64,000 nucleotides of DNA. It comes from Pyropia yezoensis. Taxonomy: Eukaryota; Rhodophyta; Bangiophyceae; Bangiales; Bangiaceae. The position numbers were made by a program, and so were the translations under genes. The DNA is taken from NCBI GenBank assembly GCA_009829735.1, contig CM020620.1:27994951-28058950 (forward strand), written 5' to 3'. Positions within the stretch are counted from its first letter, which is position 1; each line of letters starts with the position of its first letter. Under the pieces are notes generated by a model. It saw only the letters and a program-made list of their open reading frames with translations, was not told the DNA's origin and searched no databases. Of the stretch, positions 31,098 to 42,517 are shown piece by piece.

Positions 31098-33480
31098 GAC
31101 GCGGGCGGCCGTGGTGGCGGAGGAGGCAGTATCAGCCGCAACCGCCCCCGCCCCCGCCCCCGCCTCCGCCCCCACCCCCCCTACCGGCACCAGCAGCGGG
31201 GAGGCGGCCTCAAAAAGCACCACCCCCGACTTAAGGTCCCCCGATGCCAAATTCCCCCATCCCCGCTGCCGCCAGCGACACGTCCAGCTTTGCGGTCCGC
31301 CGCAGGGAGCGGAGGAGCGCCAGCGCCGCCGCCGAGTGGTCCGCCGCCGTTCCAGGGCCGCCCGCCGCCGTCGCCGCCTGCACCCGCAGGGCGGTAATCA
31401 CCAGCAACCTCGCCCGGGCGCTCGCGGTCTGCGGGGGGCATGGGGGCAGCGCCGCCCTGGCCACGCCCGCATGGGTGGTCGCCGCGGCCACCGGCGCCCT
31501 CCACACCCCCACCCTCCCCCCCCCAACGCCTTCCCCCGCCCTGACCACACCCACCGCACCAGGTGACGGGGGCGGCAGCGGAAAGGCCGTCGGCGGCAGG
31601 GTCGCCCGCAGCCGCAGAATGGCGTCAATGACCTGGTCCCTCACGGGCGCCCGCCCCTCCCCCCCGGCCGTAGCGGCGGCCAGCCCCGACCGCGCTGCCC
31701 TCACCACCCCGGCCAGCAGCCCGTCCACTGCCCCACACGGCAGCCGCACGGGGGCCCCACCCACGCACACCACGCACCCCCCTCCCCCCCCCGACCGGAC
31801 GGCGGCGGCGGCGGCGGACCCGTCGGGCCCCGCACCGCGTCGCCGGCGTGGCCAGTGGCGAGTGCCGCCGTCACCGCCGCGCCGACCGGGGCGGACCGGC
31901 GGAGGGCGGTGGCGGCAAGCGCAACGGGCGCCGCTTGCGCCAGCCCTGTGGGTAATGGAGGGGCCCCCGATGCGCGCGCGGCGGGGGAAAGAACAGGAGG
32001 AGGGAAGGAAGCAGCGGGCGTGGCCGCCGCTGCCCCAGCCCCGCCCATCGCGGCCGGGCGCCGCCGGTTGTGCGGCCGCTTGAGCGCCAGCCCAGGTGGG
32101 GCCGGGGGGGGTGCGCTAGGGGGGGCGGGGGGATGAGCGTTGCCGCCGCCCCGGCCCTTCCCAACGCGGCCGGGCGCCGCCGATTGCACGGCAGCTTGGG
32201 CGCCGCCCCAATTGAGGCCGGGGGGGGAGCGCTGGGGGGGGGGGGGGGGAGGGGTGGCCGCCGCCCCCGTGCACGTCGTTGCCCCCGCCGCCGCCGCGAG
32301 ACAGGCACGGGGCCCACCCCCGCCGCCGGCACTGTCGCCGCCCGTGCTGCCGCCGCCGGCGCCGCCGCCGCCGCCGCCGTCACTCCCGCGCGGGCGCGGG
32401 CGCCACCGCCGGATCTGGCCCGCCGCCGCCGCCGCCGCCGCCCCCCCTTCCGCGTCAGGCGGAGTCCGCTCACCGCCGGTCCCGCGGCCCGCGACGGCGC
32501 GGCCAGTAGCCGCGCAGTCGGGTAGGAGTCACCGCCGGCGCCACCGCCGGCGCCACTGCCGGCGCCCTGCCCCGCCCCTTGTCCCACCCCCTGCCCCGCC
32601 CCCTGCCCCGCCCCCTGCCCCGCCCCCTGCCCCGCGCCCCACCCCCTCCCCCCCCCCCTCCGCCGCCGTCGCCCCCCCCCCGGCGGGAGCGCCGTATCCG
32701 TCACCCAACACGGCCGCCCTCAGCCAAACGACCCTCCGCGACCGCCCCTCCACTCCCCCGCCAGCCCCACCCCGAACACACCTCCACCCCGAGGTCCGTC
32801 CCCCTGTTCCCCCTCTCGACAACCCAAGGACGACTCTCCCCGAGCCTACCCCCCACTCCGACCACACCTTCCCCCCCTCCCCCCACCTCAAATCCTTCAC
32901 GCAAACGGACACGCCTCCGACGCCGCCACACTCCGCGGCAGCGTCCGCCCCACCGACAGCGCGCACCCTTCTCCCCGGAGTATCCCATCCAGCACCCCCC
33001 CCATCCCCTAACCCCGCCCCCCCCGCACCCCCCCTGCCTCCACGCCCGTCACCCACCCCACACACTCCACCGCCCCGCACCAGTCCAGCGCACATCTGTC
33101 CCGCAACTGCCACCCAGCCTCCCCCCCATCGTCCCGTCCACACGCGGCGCGCGTGTAGCACGCGTGGACAGCGAGGAGGTCGGGTCCACACGTCGCCGCG
33201 GCCGCGGCGGCCCCATCGCCGCCGCCAACCCCGGCACCCCCACCACCCGCCCCGTACAGGTGGCCAGCGCCGCGGCGCGCCGCAGGCTGCCCCCGTCGAT
33301 GACCAACGGCAGCGTGATGCACGCCACCTTCGCCAGCGCCTCGTCCAGCGACCCCGCCCGGTGGCCCGTCGCGGCGGCGGTGGCCAGGTCCCCCCACCCC
33401 ACCCGCCCCGCAGCGCCCGGTCCCAGTAGCGCCGCCCGATCATGACAGCATATACGGATGAGACGCCTTGACGCCGCCAA
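30266..33480 (-). pseudogene. probable armadillo/HEAT-like helical-repeat gene, scattered over frames
   Basis: Several minus-strand segments read as Ala/Leu helical hairpins of the ARM/HEAT type: SLDEALAKVACITLPLVIDG (about 33190-33370), VRDQVIDAILRLRATLP (about 31600-31650), AALALLRSLRRTAKLDVSLA (about 31240-31330) and SVFTGLAWPVLSVGKHTVAA (about 30930-31000). They lie in different frames. Changes of frame fall near G/C homopolymers (for example 31775-31795) and Gly/Ala-coding repeats, so introns, true decay or sequence-length errors could all explain this. Plus-strand frames here are longer but are Pro/Arg shadows. The family call rests on helical pattern only. Confidence 0.35.
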
Positions 33481-36055
33481 ACACGATCGGGTAGCCGACG
33501 TACAAGTTGTACAGCGACTCGCCGTACATCCGCCTCAGCTCTGGCCGCAAGGATACGATCACGTGTGAGGCCGCGGTCGAAGCCATAAGGTCGGTGAGGT
33601 TGTAGACTGCATCCCGGTTGGAAACGACGACGAAGGCGGCCCGCGACGACCACGTGCTCCACGAATCGCCAAAGATGGAGGACAAGCTGGCATAGCTGGA
33701 CGCAATGTCCTTCAGGTCCAGAGAGGTCGTCAACGACCGCAAGCTGTTCCGGTTCTGTATCACGATGCACACCACCTGCCCGCGTTGCGGCCCGCCAGGT
33801 ACACCTTGGGTGCACTTGTAGAACACAGCGCAGTCAATCAACGGGTACATGCTAGGCGGCCTCCACGCGTTGTCCAGCAGCTCTTTCTCGGGCGTGGTGT
33901 CCAGGAGCTGCTGCATAGAGCACTCAAACTCCCGGGGCAGGAAAGTGTTCACCCGGGCTCGGGCGGCATTCACCCGTACATGCTCCGAGAGGGGCCCGCC
34001 AAACAACCTTGTCGAAAGCGCGTCCGGATAAAGCTCGTGCAGGCTGATGCTGCGAAAGATCGCCGCACGGCTACCAGGTAGAGCGGAGGTAGCTTAATCA
34101 GCACGAGCCCGACTGGCAACCACCTCCCACCAGTAGTGGTGCAGCTCCGCCGACTGATCAGGTGAGCCGCCGGCCTCACAGGCAAACAGCATGGATGATA
34201 GGGCGCCCAGACAGGAGCGGTCAGTCTTCTCCACCTCGGTCAGGTCCACAGGGGCGCCGGCTGCAGCTCCCGCAGAGGCACCGATGATATCCTTGTGGGA
34301 CTGCACAGCGTCGACGAGCATGAGGGGGGGAGCCACGACCGATCCATAGCCGCCGTCAGTGCCGGCCGAGACAGAAAAGCCGCAGACTCGAATCGCATCG
34401 TCCCAATCAAAGACGCTTTCGCCAATGACGGCGGCAGCGTCCGTGGAGCGCACCTCCACAACCGTGACCAGCACAGAGAGCACCCGTCGGTGATCGCGGA
34501 TGAGCTCTGTCGAGGTGAAGGGCTTAGACGAGGACCCAGTGGATGCGGAAGTCACGATGCTCATGACCGACGTGCCTCGAGCTGCTCCCAGGAGGGAAGA
34601 CAGCAAGAAGGTAAGGTGCCGACCAACGCAGGCGGACAGAGCAGCGACCGTCTCCGCAGCCAGCCTGAGTTCCACGATGCGGCTGTGTTGGAGCAGCACC
34701 ACGTAGCCTGGCTCAAACACCTTCGCCATCAGCTCCGCGACCAAGTCCGGCTCGGGTAGTGGCGGCAGACTCGTTGTCGTCGACACAAAGGTTGGCGACC
34801 CAACTGGCCTAAAGCTCCCATCACGCTCCATCGCGACGGCTTCACGCAACAGCGTCTGGAAGGCGAAGTCGAGGGAGGTGAACAGAAGGCGGAAGGCCTC
34901 GATTACCACGCAGAAGTCGTACATCGCCCGCTACAGCAACGTAAAGGCTTCAATGCCGGCTCGGTGACCGACCAGGCCCAGCTCGTCAACGAGTAGCACA
35001 GCAGGAGCGGCCGGCGCGCCACGCTTGCGGCGTAGGATCTGCCGCACCTCGGCGGCAACGACAGACACGTCCAGCTGGCCGTCCGCCCCAAAAGACAAGG
35101 CCTCAAACCGCTTCAGGAATGCCGACCACGACACGTCGCTGCGGCAGCACTCGGTGTAGACGATGCGGGCGAGCAGCGGGAACACGGACGCTCCCTCACG
35201 CCCTGACAACGCCGTCTCCAGGTCCGTGTAGGAGGTAGCGCCATTGAAGGAGACGCCAAACACAACGGTCGACTCGGCAAACTGCACCACCTCGTCCCAG
35301 GAACGGAAGCGATGCTGCTTGCGAATCTTGTCGTTGACGTCGATCGCCCGCTTGACATCAGCAATCGCGCGGCAGCCACTTGCCGGCGGGTAGTCGGGCT
35401 CCTCGGCGGGGAGAAGGTCCTTGCCAGCAGCAAAGTCCGCCAGAAAAGTTGACTTGCCCAGACCCGGTGACGCGGTGATGGAGTAGACGGTGCGCTGGCT
35501 GTTCCACGTGGTCAGCAGCCACCGCCAGGTCGCACATACCTGCACGACTCGTGGCACGTGGATGTCAAGCAGCGGCTCGGGGACGGAGGGAAAAATCGCG
35601 TCGGGCTTGGGAGCAGCATCGCCCAGCCACCCCGCATCTCGGAGAACCCGAAGCGCGCCCCGAGCCTCAAACCGCTCCGGGTCCATAACGTTGGGCAAGC
35701 TCGTGATGGCAGCCCCTTCCTCGTCCGAGTCCCACGAGGAGGCCAGCTCAGCCAGGTCCAGGGCCACCGGAGGCCCCTTGTTGACGGTCTTGCCAATCAC
35801 GGCGCCATCAGGTGTGCCAAGTGTGTGTGGGCTTGAGAACACGAGGCCCGCCGCTTGTCGCCTCATACACCACTTGCACAAAGTCCAATCCACACTCGGC
35901 GGCTGGTCGCCGCGCTTCCACAGCTCAGGGTCAATGCGCTGCGCCGCTGGGCAGTCGTAGTCTGCCAGGTGGTACTTGCGAGTTGTTGACGAGATGGTCC
36001 ACTTGTAGCAGGATGTGCTGTCCTTGACACGATCAACAGCACCTCCACCATCGGC
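33440..36055 (-). pseudogene. Crinkler/RHS-type P-loop NTPase, broken copy
   Basis: One minus-strand reading frame shows, in order, a Cys-containing N-terminal segment (YHLADYDCPAAQRID, WTLCKWCMRR); a Walker A loop SPGLGKST (about 35440-35475); the segment VVFGVSFNGATSYTDLETAL followed by FPLLARIVYTE and WSAFLKRFEAL; and a Walker B strand AVLLVDEL (about 34975). The Walker A, then V-x-F-N-G-x-T, then R-I-hydrophobic-Y order is what I know from the NTPase of Crinkler and trypanosome RHS proteins. A long C-terminal region follows that might hold the nuclease-like part of that family, but I cannot identify its catalytic residues. About two breaks interrupt it and no ATG is evident at the start, so it is treated as a fossil. 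Confidence 0.5.
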
Positions 36056-37196
36056 TTAGACAGCAGCCCGCAGTGGACCCAGCAAGCCACGGCCCGATAA
36101 CCGCCGCATTGGCTCAACTCGCACAGTCCCCCCGCGTGCGTCGGGGACAAGAGGCATCCGCGTCCTCGGGCTCCAGCCACCAGTACAGTACCGCTGAGGC
36201 GAGGAGCGAAACCATCCACGATCATCCCTCGACGCACTGGCAACGGGGACAAACGCGGGGGCACCCAGGAGGCCATGGGTGACAGACAAGCCTTGAACGC
36301 CGCCCGCCATCGAAGACCGCGTCCCAATCCCGTGCGGCAGTGACGCAGAGGGAGCACTGATGCGTCGCTCGCCGCACGAAACGCCACGGAGCAGCGGCGC
36401 TGCGGACGAGGAAAAGCGGCAGCGACAGAGGAGCCCACTCAAACAGGGAGGTCAGAAACCGGCACAACATGGGGGCGTCGCACCCCAGGCACGACCAACA
36501 GCACGCCCAGGTCCGGAGAACAGCACCATCAGAGAGGAAGGAGGGTTCCTGCGGGTTGGGACGCCGGCCACAACCAGACGCGTGACAGCAGCTGATGGTC
36601 GACAGCCACAGGACGAAAGTAGCTGCGGGAAAGCCGCCCGCCAACGGCGCCGCGCCAAAGACCAAGCAGGGGGATCCCACCGCCCCGACCACCCACCCAC
36701 CCACCCACGTCACCCCCACCCACCCCGTCAGCGCGCAGCGGTGCGCCCACCCACACACCCCAGGAGCACAGCGGCGGCAGCCGCAGCCGGCGGCCGACAC
36801 ACGCGGGAGGGGGAGCCGCGGGCCCCGCCCAGACACACACGCAGCGGGGGGGGTTGACTGGGGCGCAAACGCTCGCATACGCCCAGTTAAGACCCCCTTC
36901 GGAGTGACATATCCGTCTGGCTCCAATCTACGACGACAACAAACCTTTCTCGGGAACTAGCCGTTAGTTCTCCAAGCTGAGCACACCGTTGGACTCCGCA
37001 GGACCTCCCGACCTCAACCGTATTTTTTTTTCCTATGGTCCGTTGCAGAAAAAAGATACATCGAGGTTTTTCTCTGCTCGGGCCCGGGCAGGACATCGGC
37101 CGTGACGGGGTCCACGGCCGCTATGCTGACAGAAGGATCATAGAGGTCCTTGCGAACTAATGAGGTCCTTGGGTCTCCTGGTTTGTGTACCGCTCT
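36056..37196. other. no confident gene: spacer upstream of the NTPase pseudogene
   Basis: Frames on both strands lack motifs. An ACCC/CCACCC-rich patch lies at 36690-36760, and an A/T-richer stretch at 36960-37140. The missing 5' part of the NTPase gene might be here but cannot be recognised. Confidence 0.4.
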
Positions 37197-37450
37197 GAGG
37201 GACACCCTGAGTGGACCAGATGCTGACGAACATGAAATGGGGCCTTTCTTTTCGCATTGATTTGCACTGCTCGGGGGCTGATTCGGGCCCATGTGCTAAC
37301 TGAGGCTTGGAAGGGGGGTAGTCGAGGGACACCCTGAGTGGACCAGATGCTGACGAACCTGAAATGGGGCCTTTCTTTTCGCATTGATTTGCACTGCTCG
37401 GGGGCTGATTCGGGCCCATGTGCTAACTGAGGCTTGGAAGGGGGGTAGGC
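37197..37450 (+). repeat. tandem direct repeat, 2 x 127 bp
   Basis: Units at 37197-37323 and 37324-37450 begin GAGGGACACCCTGAGTGGAC and are almost identical. No gene. Confidence 0.9.
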
Positions 37451-37508
37451 GAGATAGGGGAGCTTCGCGGGGACAGCTGGAGGGCACTTTTTTCAGATTC
37501 TTTTTTCG

Positions 37509-37544
37509 CTCGCGAGACCTCGCGTATAAAATGGTCTCGCGAGA
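37509..37544 (+). promoter_or_regulatory. candidate core promoter: TATAAAA between CTCGCGAG palindromes
   Basis: TATAAAA at 37525-37531 is bracketed by the palindromes CTCGCGAG (37509-37516) and TCTCGCGAGA (37535-37544). A plus-strand frame starting MRKRRAPLSPSG at about 37652 lies 120 bp downstream. Whether it is the target is unknown. Confidence 0.4.
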
Positions 37545-37651
37545 GGAAATAGTTCCAACCAATGCGCTCGTGTGATTGGTCGATGAGCAAGACTGGTGCT
37601 CATGCGTTAGTCATGCTTCGAGACCGTTAGCGTGCGCCCCGACGGTCCCCG

Positions 37652-38044
37652 ATGAGGAAGCGGAGAGCGCCTCTCTCGCCTTCTGGTTCCCTCTCATCGT
37701 CCTGCCCCTCCCGCCAGCCAGTGCCAAGCAACCCCTTCCACCCTTTCCTCCCGCCTGGCACGACAGGTCCATTGTTGGCGACTTCGGTGGTGCCAGCCTC
37801 GGTGCATCCAACGTGGCTCGGGGGATGGGGGGATGGGGTAACCAGGGAGAAGGTGCCGCCAGCCTCAACATTAGATGAGCTGTGGTGGGCGTGCCAGGGT
37901 GAGGAAAACGCACCCCGGGCGTGTGGGCGAGGCCGGGGGAGGGGGATGATAATGGGAGGCAGACGGGAGGGAAAAAAAAAAAAAGCGGAACGCGACGGTC
38001 TGCATGGCTCTTGTGGTCTCGGGCCGGGGCGCAAAAGAAAATAG
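37652..38044 (+). CDS. uncertain ORF downstream of the TATA site
   Basis: 130 codons, Ser/Pro-rich at the start, Gly/Arg/Lys-rich at the end (GRREGKKKKAERDG). Its position after a TATA-like site is the main argument for it. No family recognised, and the minus strand is also open. Confidence 0.25.
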   Translation: MRKRRAPLSPSGSLSSSCPSRQPVPSNPFHPFLPPGTTGPLLATSVVPASVHPTWLGGWGDGVTREKVPPASTLDELWWACQGEENAPRACGRGRGRGMIMGGRREGKKKKAERDGLHGSCGLGPGRKRK

Positions 38045-38134
38045 GGAAAAGAAGCGCCTGTTCTATTTTGCGCGGGGGTGCGAGAGAGGGGGTAGTCTAC
38101 ATGCATTGTGCGTTGCTCCGCCGCGCCCTACACT

Positions 38135-39860
38135 CCCGCCACCGATTTCCTGCACGAGACATTCTGGGATACCTTGCCTGGCTATGACATCGTCGACAAG
38201 GCACCCATGACCGCCCTCCTTTACTATAAAAAAACAATCGTGCCGACGCCGGCGATTCACCCAGCGCTGGCGGCATCACCGCCCCTAGCAACCCCACCAG
38301 CAACACCGCCACCACCTACGCTTCCCATCCCGTCACATAAATCACACCGCCCACGACCCCCCCCCCCCGCATACTGCCAACCTCTCCCCCCCTCTCCCAA
38401 ACACGTGGCCGACCCCACCGTCAGAAAAAGCTCTCCGTCTCCACCGCCACCAACGCAAGCCCCCCACTCCACAGCCAAAGCTACCAACACCCCCGTCGCC
38501 ACGGATAACCCCGTCGCCACGGCCACCCCCGTCGCCACGGCCACCCCCGTCGCCACCACCACGCCCGTCGCCACCGCCGTCGCCACCACCACGCCCGTCG
38601 CCACCGACGCCGCCGCCGCCGCCGTCGACCCCGCCACCCCGTCGCCACCGCTACCCCAGTCGCCACCGCCGTCGCCTCCGCCACGGCCGTCGCCCCCGCC
38701 ACCGCGTCGCCATCGCCGTCGCCACCGCCACGGCCGTCGCCCCCGCCACCGCGTCGCCACCGCCGTCGCCACCGCCACGGCCGTCGCCCCAGCCACCGCG
38801 TCGCCTGCGGCACCCTAGTCGCTACCATCGCCACCGCCACGGCCGTCGCCATGGACGCCCGCCACCGATTTCCTGCACGAGACATTCTGGGATACCTTGC
38901 CTGGCTATGACATCGTCGACAAGGCACCCATGACCGCCCTCCTTTACTATAAAAAAACAATCGTGCCGACGCCGGCGATTCACCCAGCGCTGGCGGCATC
39001 ACCGCCCCTAACAACCCCACCAGCAACACCGCCACCACCTACGCTTCCCATCCCGTCACATAAATCACACCGCCCACGACCCCCCCCCCCCGCATACTGC
39101 CAACCTCTCCCCCCCTCTCCCAAACACGTGGCCGACCCCACCGTCAGAAAAAGCTCTCCGTCTCCACCGCCACCAACGCAAGCCCCCCACTCCACAGCCA
39201 AAGCTACCAACACCCCCGTCGCCACGGATAACCCCGTCGCCACAGCCACCCCCGTCGCCACGGCCACCCCCGTCGCCACCACCACGCCCGTCGCCACCGC
39301 CGTCGCCACCACCACGCCCGTCGCCACCGACGCCGCCGCCGCCGCCGTCGCCCCCGCCACCCCGTCGCCACCGCTACCCCAGTCGCCACCGCCGTCGCCT
39401 CCGCCACGGCCGTCGCCCCCGCCACCGCGTCGCCATCGCCGTCGCCACCGCCACGGCCGTCGCCCCCGCCACCGCGTCGCCACCGCCGTCGCCACCGCCA
39501 CGGCCGTCGCCCCAGCCACCGCGTCGCCTGCGCCACCCTAGTCGCTACCATCGCCACCGCCACGGCCGTCGCCATGGACGCCCGCCACCGATTTCCTGCA
39601 CGAGACATTCTGGGATACCAACGCAAGCCCCCCACTCCACAGCCAAAGCTACCAACACCCCCGTCGCCACGGATAACCCCGTCGCCACGGCCACCCCCGT
39701 CGCCACGGCCACCCCCGTCGCCACCACCACGCCCGTCGCCACCGCCGTCGCCACCACCACGCCCGTCGCCACCGACGCCGCCGCCGCCGCCGCCGTGGCG
39801 GGCACCCCGCCACCCCGTCGCCACCGCTACCCCAGTCGCCACCGCCGTCGCCTCCGCCAC
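38135..39860 (+). repeat. tandem 723-bp repeat, two full copies and one internally deleted
   Basis: CCCGCCACCGATTTCCTGCA recurs at 38135, 38858 and 39581, spaced exactly 723 bp. The third copy jumps from GGGATACC straight to the AACGCAAGCCCCCC block, skipping about 290 bp. Each full unit carries CTTTACTATAAAAAAAC (about 38217 and 38940) and ends in a GTCGCC array. 723 is a multiple of three, so a plus-strand frame (LHETFWDTLPGYDIVDKAPM) repeats in phase, but translation is unproven. Confidence 0.88.
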
Positions 39861-40430
39861 GGCCGTCGCCCCCGCCACCGCGTCGCCATCGCCGTCGCCA
39901 CCGCCACGGCCGTCGCCCCCGCCACCGCGTCGCCACCGCCGTCGCCACCGGCACGGCCGTCGCCCCCGCCACCCCGTCGCCACCGCCACCCCAGTCGCCA
40001 CCGCCGTCGCCACCGCCACGGCCGTCGCCCCCGCCACGGCGTCGCCACCGCCGTCGCCACCGCCACGGCCGTCGCCCCCGCCACCGCGTCGCCTGCGCCA
40101 CCCTAGTGGCTACAATCGCCACCCCCGCGGCCGTCGTCACCGACGCCGCCGCCGCCGCCGTCGCCACCGTCGCCACCGTCGCCACCGTCGCCACCGCCAC
40201 CCCAGTCGTTACCGCCGTCGCCACCGCCACGGCCGTCGCCCCCGCCACCGCGTCGCCACCGCCGCCCCAGGCGCTACCGTCGCCACCGCCACGGCCGTCG
40301 CCACCGACGCCGCCGCCGTCACTGCCACCCCGTCGCCACCGTCGCCACCGTCGCCGCCGTCGCCGACGCCGACCGCAGCACCGGCGACACCCCTGGCGTG
40401 GCCACCGCGGGGGCCGTCAAAACCCTGCAC
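38495..40430 (+). repeat. GTCGCC/CCACCG hexanucleotide arrays
   Basis: Long interspersed arrays of GTCGCCACC, GTCGCCACGGCC and GTCGCCCCCGCCACC occupy the ends of the 723-bp units and most of 39.6-40.4 kb. Every frame of both strands reads simple repeats (PVATATPVAT or SPPPSPPPRP), so I call no gene. Confidence 0.85.
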
Positions 40431-40439
40431 ACTTTCCCA

Positions 40440-41887
40440 AAAGCCTGACTAATGAGCGTGCACACCACACCCGAAAGGAGCCCACCATCAAGCAGGACCA
40501 GTCCATTACACCAGGGCAAATTCCCGAGGCACCTGATTGGCCGAGGGGTATGGCCCGAACAACGCCGGAGAAGAAAGAAAATAATGCTCGATGTATCCTT
40601 TTTGTGCAACGTACCATAGCGGGACGTGCTTCTTCACAGGGAAAAGGCCTTGTGTCCCTTGGGGGGGGGTCCCCTAACTACGACCACACGGTTTTCATAT
40701 GGTGCTTTGCTAAAGATTGCGCGATCGAGGCGACCCCTGCAAACATGGATTATCTGACGGCCGCGGTCCGCATCAGATGCCGCGCTGTCAGGACACTGCC
40801 CTGGATGACAACGCCGATGCATCGGGAAAGTGCGCACCCGGAACCACATTGCGGAATGACCATCCCATGCCCTAAATGACACCTCATGCCCAGGGTTGAG
40901 AGGGGATAATTATAGTCGGATTAATACAGCTGAACATTTCACTGTATTGATCCAAACCATGGATGGGCAGACAATAATTATGCAACGTGGGCACCACGTG
41001 TCGATAGTTGATTCTCATTTCCTGTCTCTACGTAGTAATTAAGTACTGTAATCCCATGGCACTCGGGCGGTGGCGGCGGGGGGAGGGGCGCGGGGGGGAG
41101 GGGGGGGCGTGGCGTTGGGGGAGGGCGGGGGGGGGAGAGTCGGGAGTGGGCGTGGCCTGGGTGAGTGTGGAGGGGAGGGTGGCCTGGACGTGGGGGGGAG
41201 TGGTCGGCAGCTGTGCCACCCGCTTTTGTGTGGAGGGGGGGGGGGTAGGCAGTGGGTGACGGCCGCGCATGAGTTCTGTGCACCTGGGAGGGGGGCTGCG
41301 GCAGGCGGCAGGCGCGGCCACGGCGCAGCCACGATACTGCACGTGTGGCGAGAGCGCAGGCAGTGCGGCGTGAGGGGCAGGTACGGGCGCCGCCTGGCGA
41401 AAGCTGAGCAGGCAGGCCCTCCAAGTGCTCCCGCCACAACCGGCTCTGGCGACACAGCCAGCGGCACCACCCTCTCAAAACGGCTGTCTGGAAATGCCCG
41501 CAGCGCCAACCCCCCCAGCGCAGCGAAACGGCTGCCTGGCATTGCCTGCTGCTCCGCCCCCCCCCCGCAAATCGGCTGCCTGGCATTGCCCGCAGCGCCG
41601 CCGTCAGCCGCTGCCATTGCCGGTGACAAGGTAGATCGCCAGGCGAAACGGTCGGAATACTTTTGATATATTTGGAACGTGGAACTCATAACTCTACCAC
41701 AAATGCTTTCTATAATCGTACTGTCAGCATTTCTATAATTGAACTGAAGTAGACCCTTCAGCGGATGATTACACCGTAAACTTGCATCCCTGCTCATGCC
41801 GGTGTGCATTCCGGGCGTCATGCCCAGAACCATATCCAGGCATGAAGTCGGATCTGGTTCGATTGTGGTTCGAAAAGAGAGCCTCGC
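40440..41887. other. no confident gene: A/T-richer patches and small repeats
   Basis: A/T-richer patches at 40880-41045 and 41640-41790 look like worn element remains. A roughly 45-50-bp triplet repeat (CGGCTGCCTGGCATTGCC units at about 41480, 41530 and 41572) lies between. G-runs occur at 41080-41260. Confidence 0.4.
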
Positions 41888-42517
41888 ATGGAAGAGCTCT
41901 CGGTTAGCAGAGAATTTTGGATGGCCAATCAGATACCAGAGTTCCGGTCCTGCGACTGGGCAAGTGCTGGGGCCCCTCTCAATGTATGTTTGAGGTTGAC
42001 CCATGGTCACAATCGGGCTTTGGAACCTAACATGCCTCCAGCAGCGTCGGCACCCACGGCACTTCTCCCCAAGACCGCGACCACCCAGCCTGGGTTGTCG
42101 ACACGGTGCCTTGCCAAGCATCTGCTCGCCGTTGAGGAGGGCGCCCGCTGCAGCTGCATTTGCACCGCGCCCTTGCCCGCACTCCCCTCTCTTCGCCACC
42201 CCCCCCCCCCCCTCGCCTCCACTCCCCTCTTACGTCCACCCCGCCCTCACTCGCCCCCCCCCCCTCGTCTTCACCACCTCCGTTGCTCCGAAGTCCCACC
42301 CCGCCGGCGGCTGCCCGAGGTGGGGGACCTCGACTACGATGGGGCGATGAGCGGGTTGGCTTTCGTGGCTTCTACTCGTCCAACGAGTAGGCCAGCTTGG
42401 GCGGATGAGTTGCCGGTGGCCTGCGTCATGGCGTGTGCGGGTCGATCGGTGCCGGCAGTCGGCGCGGTGGGGTCGACGAGTGCTTTGTTCTCTGCGGGCT
42501 TCTATGCCGGTGGGTGA
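41888..42517 (+). CDS. uncertain ORF
   Basis: 209 codons from ATG (MEELSVSREFWMANQIPEF). The middle is Pro/Arg low complexity, and the last about 75 residues look protein-like (GDLDYDGAMSGLAFVASTRP, then ADELPVACVMACAGRSVPAV). No family recognised. Confidence 0.25.
   Translation: MEELSVSREFWMANQIPEFRSCDWASAGAPLNVCLRLTHGHNRALEPNMPPAASAPTALLPKTATTQPGLSTRCLAKHLLAVEEGARCSCICTAPLPALPSLRHPPPPLASTPLLRPPRPHSPPPPRLHHLRCSEVPPRRRLPEVGDLDYDGAMSGLAFVASTRPTSRPAWADELPVACVMACAGRSVPAVGAVGSTSALFSAGFYAGG

Noticed and set aside
30105-31566. Plus-strand Pro/Arg-rich frames of over 400 codons
   Set aside because: They are compositional shadows of the minus-strand helical-repeat gene in very GC-rich DNA and have no motif.
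38495-40430. Regular short repeats that could be mistaken for a CRISPR-like array
   Set aside because: The units are a GTCGCC hexanucleotide with no distinct spacers, in a eukaryotic context.
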